A stretch of DNA of 64,000 nt from Streptomyces sp. Z26 (lineage in GTDB: Bacteria; Actinomycetota; Actinomycetes; Streptomycetales; Streptomycetaceae). Of the stretch, positions 60,801 to 64,000 are shown piece after piece. A program made the position numbers and the translations under genes. The stretch covers positions 5,894,501-5,958,500 of the forward strand of contig NZ_RCHV01000002.1 in the NCBI RefSeq assembly GCF_003665095.1, read 5' to 3'. Positions within the stretch are counted from its first letter, which is position 1, and each line of letters begins with the position of its first letter. Below the pieces are notes generated by a model. That model worked only from the letters and a program-made list of their open reading frames with translations. It had not been told where the DNA came from and ran no database searches.

Positions 60801-60977
60801 CGCCGCCGCTGCGCCGCGCTCGACACCCGGCACGGCGTACGCGGCGGCCCCCTGGACGCGGCCGTCGCCGCCTACCGGGGGACACTCACCGGCAGCACAC
60901 CCCGCGCGACCCGCACCACCCGTGCACCACGGCCGCGCGCCACGCGTACCTTCCGCGACCCCGCGCACCGCGACTGA
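57840..60977 (+). CDS. NRPS-like protein: adenylation, carrier, thioester-reductase (A-T-R)
   Basis: This 1045-residue protein has an adenylation domain (about 20-520) with YGVFTSGSTGTPK (A3), FDSAIWQLLWPL (A4, with the Asp that holds an amino group in amino-acid-activating domains), NGYGPSETAI (A5), YRTGDLGWY (A7) and DNGKVDLREL (A10). The carrier domain (about 535-605) has FLARGGDSLAAV with phosphopantetheine Ser near residue 566. The reductase domain (about 650-1000) has VLVTGATGFVGARAVHRLL and YSRSKWVAE. It should load one acid, probably an amino acid, and release it reductively as an aldehyde or alcohol. The basic Arg/Thr-rich tail (about 1020-1045) is unusual. Confidence 0.92.
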   Translation: MSVATWQFTGGRVDHGPYRPVAALIERQTDLTPDRPALTHPGEGGGAGTTLTYAEFDGLANGLAAELAARGVGAGSVVPVVTGNSLELPLCMVASLKVGAAFTLCDPAWPEERLRAVLSGAPLVLAARPLPYAARPALVVAAGAVEPRTVRPGAAPGPDAPAYGVFTSGSTGTPKCALNTHGGLANRLRFMSRWFRATGDEVVLQNSRHTFDSAIWQLLWPLTTGGRAVVPEQGEFLDLERTVAAIHRHRVTVTDFVPAILGMLVALLEAEPAALDRIRSLRHLVVGGEEIIPHAVHRLREMLPGLEITNGYGPSETAIGMVFHRVTGTEGDHIPLGRPIDNCYAVIASDDLGPLPAGSVGEILVGGACLGAGYLGDPERTAEVFVPNPVPGVPGDRLYRTGDLGWYDADGLLRFSGRRDRQAQVDGVRIELAEVETAAESRAGVVQAKALTLRRGGRTRLVLAASAEGNLAPAALRAHLASVLPRLQVPWQCFVLPSLPLSDNGKVDLRELRRLVEEKLAADATRRAPPAPADASPAARIAYEMGAVLDLPGFGTGDDFLARGGDSLAAVAAAIRIGRVTGTGVGMSDLYRHRTPAALAAALLERPAAHGDAAAERAALERDSALPAELAALAAGARRADDDPRTPPYAMPETVLVTGATGFVGARAVHRLLSATGVRVVCLVRARDDDHARHRVLRVLRAQGLWREAWADRLAAVGGDLAARDFGWRRPVWEAYARSCDAVLHAGALVNFLLDYDAHRPANVLGTAEVLRFALAVRPKHLHHVSTLGVLDRHAEHTGQRLDEDADPAAATVPASGYSRSKWVAERLLAAARRLGAPVTVHRLGEMMPAADNGVPNEKALTHLLLTAFVRLGVRPDVPMPSDWTPVDEAAARLVAALGEPPTGAVYHVYRPGSVDFAAVDVGAGPRRVPCGDFLAAVRAGAEGAAGGGTDPSAAALHALLAELPPTGPGGLPDLRRLLADNPALFTRRRCAALDTRHGVRGGPLDAAVAAYRGTLTGSTPRATRTTRAPRPRATRTFRDPAHRD

Positions 60978-60991
60978 GAGACGAGGACGAC

Positions 60992-61975
60992 GTGCACTAC
61001 CGAACGATGGGCCGGCTCGGCTGGCAGGTCAGCGAGATCGGCTACGGCATGTGGGGCATCGGCGGCGGCCCCGGCGGCTTCACCGGCTGGGACTACGGCA
61101 CCGCCCCCGAGTGCCTGGACCTGGCCGTCGAGCAGGGCTGCACCTTCTTCGACACCGCCTGGGTCTACGGGCGCGGCGTCAGCGAGCGGATGCTCGGTGA
61201 CCTGCTGCGCCGCCACCCGGGTCGGCGGCTGCGCGTCGCCACCAAGGTGCCGCCGCTGAACCGCGAGTGGCCGCCCGGCCCGAACGACACCCTCGACGAC
61301 GTCTTCCCGCCCGGCCACATCCGGGAGTACGTGCGGCGCAGCCTGGAGAACCTGGGCGTGGAGCGGATCGACCTGCTCCAGTTCCACGTGTGGGAGGACC
61401 GCTGGGCCGCCGACCCCCGGTGGCAGCGCGCGGTGGAGGACCTCAAGTCGGACGGGATCATCGACGGCTTCGGCATCAGCGTGAACCGCTGGGAGCCCGC
61501 CAACTGCCTGCGCGCGCTGGACAGCGGCCTCGTCGACGCCGTCCAGGTCATCTACAACGTCTTCGACCAGGCCCCGGAGGACGAGCTGTTCGACCGGGCC
61601 GCCCAGGACGACGTCGCGATCATCGCCCGCGTCCCCTTCGACGAGGGCGGCCTCACCGGGAGCCTCACCCGCGACAGCGTCTTCCCCGAGGACGACTGGC
61701 GTGCCGTCTACTTCGGCCCGGAGAACCTGGGGCCGACCGTCGACCGCGCGGAGGCCCTGGCGAAGGCGCTGCCCGAGGGGATGTCCCTGCCCGAGGCGTC
61801 GCTGCGGTTCATCCTGCACCACCCCGCCGTGGCGTCCGTGATCCCCGGCATGCGCAAGCCGCACCACGTACGGGCCAACCTCGCCGTCTCCGACGGGAAC
61901 GCGCTCGACGGCGACCTGCTGCGCGAACTGCGCGCGCACCGCTGGGACCGCGTCCCCACGGAGTGGTCGATGTGA
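60992..61975 (+). CDS. Aldo/keto reductase
   Basis: This 327-residue protein starts at GTG 60992 behind ACGAGGACG. AKR features are MGRLGWQVSEIGYGMWGIGG, CTFFDTAWVYGRGVSERMLG with the catalytic Asp and Tyr, VATKVPP with Lys, IDLLQFHVW and HPAVASVIPGMRKPHHVRAN near the end. Encoded next to a reductive-release NRPS-like enzyme, it could reduce the released aldehyde or a ketone. It overlaps the sulfotransferase gene by 4 bases. Confidence 0.92.
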   Translation: MHYRTMGRLGWQVSEIGYGMWGIGGGPGGFTGWDYGTAPECLDLAVEQGCTFFDTAWVYGRGVSERMLGDLLRRHPGRRLRVATKVPPLNREWPPGPNDTLDDVFPPGHIREYVRRSLENLGVERIDLLQFHVWEDRWAADPRWQRAVEDLKSDGIIDGFGISVNRWEPANCLRALDSGLVDAVQVIYNVFDQAPEDELFDRAAQDDVAIIARVPFDEGGLTGSLTRDSVFPEDDWRAVYFGPENLGPTVDRAEALAKALPEGMSLPEASLRFILHHPAVASVIPGMRKPHHVRANLAVSDGNALDGDLLRELRAHRWDRVPTEWSM

Positions 61976-62691
61976 CCGTCATCGCCCTCTGGGCGCACCC
62001 GCGTTCGGTGTCGACCGCGTTCCTGCGGATGATGGTCGAACGCGGGGACGTCACGGTCGTCCACGAGCCGTTCGTCCTCCTCACCGACCACGGCGAGGTG
62101 ACCCTCCCGCGCCCGGAGGGCGGCAGCGGCGCGGTCCGCACGCCCGGTGATCTCCTCGCGCGGCTCGCCGAACTCGGCGCCGCCGGGCCGGTGTTCTTCA
62201 AGGACACCCTGGAGTACCACCACCAGTACCTCTTCGACCACCCCGAGCGGATCGCGGGCCTCACCCACACCTTCATCGTCCGCGACCCGGCCCGCGCCCT
62301 CGCCTCGCACCACGCGGTGAAGCCCACCATGGAGTGCCGGGAGGCGGGCTACGAGCACCAGTGGGCGCTGTACGAACTCGTCCGGCGCGTCACGGGGGTC
62401 GACCCCGTGGTCGTCTCCGCCGAGCGGCTGCTCGCGGACCCGCCCGGCCAGGTCGCGGCGTACTGCGCGCGGGTCGGCCTGCCGTACCTCCCGGAGGCGC
62501 TGACCTGGGAGCCGGGGGAGCGCCCCGAGTGGCGCACGAACCGGCCCTGGCACCTGGACGCGAGCGCGAGCGCGACGTTCCGGGCGCCCGAGCGCGCGTA
62601 CGAGGTGACCGTCGACAACGACGCGCGGCTGCGGCGCTTCCACGCGCACCATCTCCCGTTCTACGAGCGGCTGGTGGAGCACGCGATCTGA
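61972..62691 (+). CDS. Sulfotransferase-family protein
   Basis: This 239-residue protein starts at GTG 61972, overlapping the reductase stop. The 5'-phosphosulfate loop is seen as LWAHPRSVSTAFLRM (6-20) and a 3'-phosphate-type motif as FIVRDPARALASHH near residue 102, so it should use PAPS to sulfate a hydroxyl or amine. It is the gene immediately before the encapsulin-like shell protein; sulfotransferases are one of the recurring neighbours reported for natural-product encapsulins, so it is a candidate cargo or tailoring enzyme. Confidence 0.87.
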   Translation: MTVIALWAHPRSVSTAFLRMMVERGDVTVVHEPFVLLTDHGEVTLPRPEGGSGAVRTPGDLLARLAELGAAGPVFFKDTLEYHHQYLFDHPERIAGLTHTFIVRDPARALASHHAVKPTMECREAGYEHQWALYELVRRVTGVDPVVVSAERLLADPPGQVAAYCARVGLPYLPEALTWEPGERPEWRTNRPWHLDASASATFRAPERAYEVTVDNDARLRRFHAHHLPFYERLVEHAI

Positions 62692-62758
62692 CCCCGACCC
62701 GTACGCGCGGGGCCGCCGTACGCCCGTACCGTCCGCCACCCGACAGGAGGCACCCCCC

Positions 62759-63631
62759 ATGACCGCCACCGACCCGGCCTTCGGGCCCGCCACGGCCGGA
62801 CCGCCCGGCGCCACCGTCACCGCGCACGGGCCCACCCAGGGCGAGCGCTTCGCCGCGGCCTTCCAGGAGGACCCGGAGAAGGCCGAGGTGCACTTCGGCT
62901 TCACGCTCACCGACGCCTTCCAGGCGGGGAAGGACCGGCCGCGGCTCACGGCGCGGAACCTGTTCAAGAAGCGGCACGCGGAGGGCGACACCGTGCGCGG
63001 CTGGTCCGAGACCCGGCCACCGGACTCCGCCGCGCTCCCGGAGTCGGGGCTGCGCGAGGACGCGTACCGCTTCGGCACCGCCCTGCACCACGTCCGCCCG
63101 GTCACCGCGTGGGTGCGGATACCCGACGAACTCGCGGGCCACGAGGAGGCGTTGGCCGCGTTCGTCGACCACCGGCTGATGGTCCGCCTCGGCACCGCCG
63201 AGAACCGGGCCCTGACGTACGACGTGATCGACCACCCGGACGTGGCGCGACTGCCCTACCGGGGCGGGGCGTACGTACGCGGGCTGCTCGCCGCCTTCGA
63301 CGAGATCGAGCAGTCCGGCGGCACCGGGCACGCCGTGATGGTCAACCCGCGCGACTACTACCGGGAACTCGTCGGCGCGGGCAGCCTGTTGGGCGATCTG
63401 GCGCGGGAGCGGGTGATGGTCTGCCGCCACCGCCAGGTGGCGCCCGGCTGCGCGCTCGTCGGGGACTTCGCCATGGCGGCCCGGTTGTTGGACGGCGCCC
63501 GTTCGGTCATCCGCGTCGGGGAACCGCCGGCGGGCGTGTGCGACGGGCCGGGCACGGCCGTCTCCGCGACGGTCCACGAGTCGGTGGCGGTGCAGCTGCC
63601 GACGCACTTCTTCCACGTGGTCCCGGGCTGA
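62759..63631 (+). CDS. HK97-fold shell protein, putative family 3 (natural product) encapsulin
   Basis: This 290-residue protein starts at ATG 62759 behind AGGAGG. The first 28 residues are flexible. The rest reads as an HK97 phage-capsid fold: VTAWVRIPDELAGHEEALAA (115-134) as the P-domain start with its spine helix, HAVMVNPRDYYRELVG (191-206) and CALVGDFAMAARLLDG (231-246) as A-domain blocks, and VHESVAVQLPTHFFHV (272-287) as the terminal strand seen in capsids and encapsulins. No portal, protease, terminase or tail genes are present, so a prophage is unlikely. In family 3 encapsulins such a protein forms a nanocompartment within a biosynthetic cluster. It follows the sulfotransferase gene by 67 bases. 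Confidence 0.82.
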   Translation: MTATDPAFGPATAGPPGATVTAHGPTQGERFAAAFQEDPEKAEVHFGFTLTDAFQAGKDRPRLTARNLFKKRHAEGDTVRGWSETRPPDSAALPESGLREDAYRFGTALHHVRPVTAWVRIPDELAGHEEALAAFVDHRLMVRLGTAENRALTYDVIDHPDVARLPYRGGAYVRGLLAAFDEIEQSGGTGHAVMVNPRDYYRELVGAGSLLGDLARERVMVCRHRQVAPGCALVGDFAMAARLLDGARSVIRVGEPPAGVCDGPGTAVSATVHESVAVQLPTHFFHVVPG

Positions 63632-64000
63632 GGCGGTCGCCCGCCGGGGGCGGGGCGCGGGGTGGTACGTACGGTGCGCGCGTTTCGTACGGGAGTCGCC
63701 CGGCGATTCCGGTTACGGCCGTTCCCGCCGCCCGCCACGCTCGCCTCGCGCCGTCGGACGTCCGGCGGAGGGTCGGACTCCGGTGCGCGGCACGGCGATT
63801 CGGGGCGAAGGCGGACAACGGCGGAGGACCGCCCCGATTCGCTTCCGCGTGATTCACGCCACGCCGGTGCGGCCGTTCCGGACGGGACACCCCGCGTGTG
63901 GGATCGATTCCACTGTGTGCGAATCTGGCCTGAGCATGCCCAGTTGAGCAACTCGCTGGCGTAAACGAAGCCACGAGTGAGTTTCGGCTGGTAGAGGCAG
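63632..64000. other. Region after the shell-protein gene with no clear gene
   Basis: The last 369 bases show no convincing coding frame. The stretch after about 63840 is AT-richer (GATTCACGCC, TTGAGCAACTCGCTGGCGTA) and could be the promoter of a gene beyond the edge. Confidence 0.4.

Noticed and set aside
57675..60968. Long open frame of over 1000 codons on the minus strand
   Set aside because: It is the antisense shadow of the A-T-R gene; very high GC removes stop codons. Its product is a low-complexity Gly/Val/Arg protein, while the plus strand has complete domain motifs.
62759..63631. Prophage capsid as explanation for the HK97-like protein
   Set aside because: No portal, protease, terminase, tail or integrase genes nearby, and the gene follows a metabolic operon; an encapsulin fits better.
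63662..63964. 100-codon frame at the right end
   Set aside because: Arg/Ser-rich, no ribosome site and no family resemblance; the region looks like promoter DNA.

Overview
The window is very GC-rich, with strong G/C at third codon positions, frequent GTG starts, ATGA/GTGA gene overlaps, and actinomycete-specific families: an SsgA-like sporulation protein, a conservon (cvnABCD plus a P450), DUF3040, a DmdR/IdeR-type iron box and a type I-E CRISPR repeat of the streptomycete kind. It is a Streptomyces-like chromosome segment; the species cannot be read from it.

Layout. 1-5674: an ebo-type metabolite-traffic operon (end of an unknown gene, EboA, TatD-like EboB, EboE, EboF) with a Tat-exported sugar-phosphate-isomerase-like protein, closed by a strong hairpin. 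5800-7589: a tRNA-Leu(GAG) followed by a small accessory patch (RHH antitoxin, PIN toxin, frameshifted IS3-type orfA remnant). 7590-15020 (minus strand): amino-acid permease, PPOx-type flavoprotein, Fe-siderophore ABC importer with an iron box, AraC regulator. 15131-17485: two-component system and DUF3040 protein. 17589-25353: LacI regulator, CUT1 sugar ABC importer, and a Gfo/Idh/MocA oxidoreductase, PmoA-like protein and cupin; both promoters carry the same operator pair. 25405-34199: assorted genes (F420-type oxidoreductase, nitrobindin, SsgA-like, MarR behind three identical palindromes, Ser/Thr kinase, MFS exporter with divergent Lrp regulator, DinB). 34397-34791: a CRISPR array with no cas genes in view. 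34902-40377: NPP1/NLP-like secreted protein, PIG-L deacetylase-CBM9 fusion, MatC-type carrier with divergent FadR regulator. 40804-45390: a complete conservon ending in a P450 with EQVLW in place of the ExxR motif, the hallmark of the CYP157 family.

45536-63631 is the most unusual part. A MetE-like zinc protein is followed, after a terminator, by a 64-residue Gly/Thr-rich peptide coupled to an NrdG-like radical SAM protein. Then comes what looks like a natural-product cluster: an HExxH protein, a helical heme-oxygenase-like (possible diiron) protein, a GNAT/FemAB-like protein, an aldo/keto reductase and a LysX/RimK-like ATP-grasp ligase (both minus strand), an AMP-dependent ligase, an MFS exporter, a DAO-type flavoenzyme, an adenylation-carrier-thioester-reductase protein, a second aldo/keto reductase, a sulfotransferase and an HK97-fold shell protein. 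The last has the features expected of a family 3 (natural product) encapsulin. The system suggested is biosynthesis of a small, probably amino-acid-derived sulfated or reductively released metabolite with at least one step housed in a protein nanocompartment. The product, cargo and cluster borders are inference.
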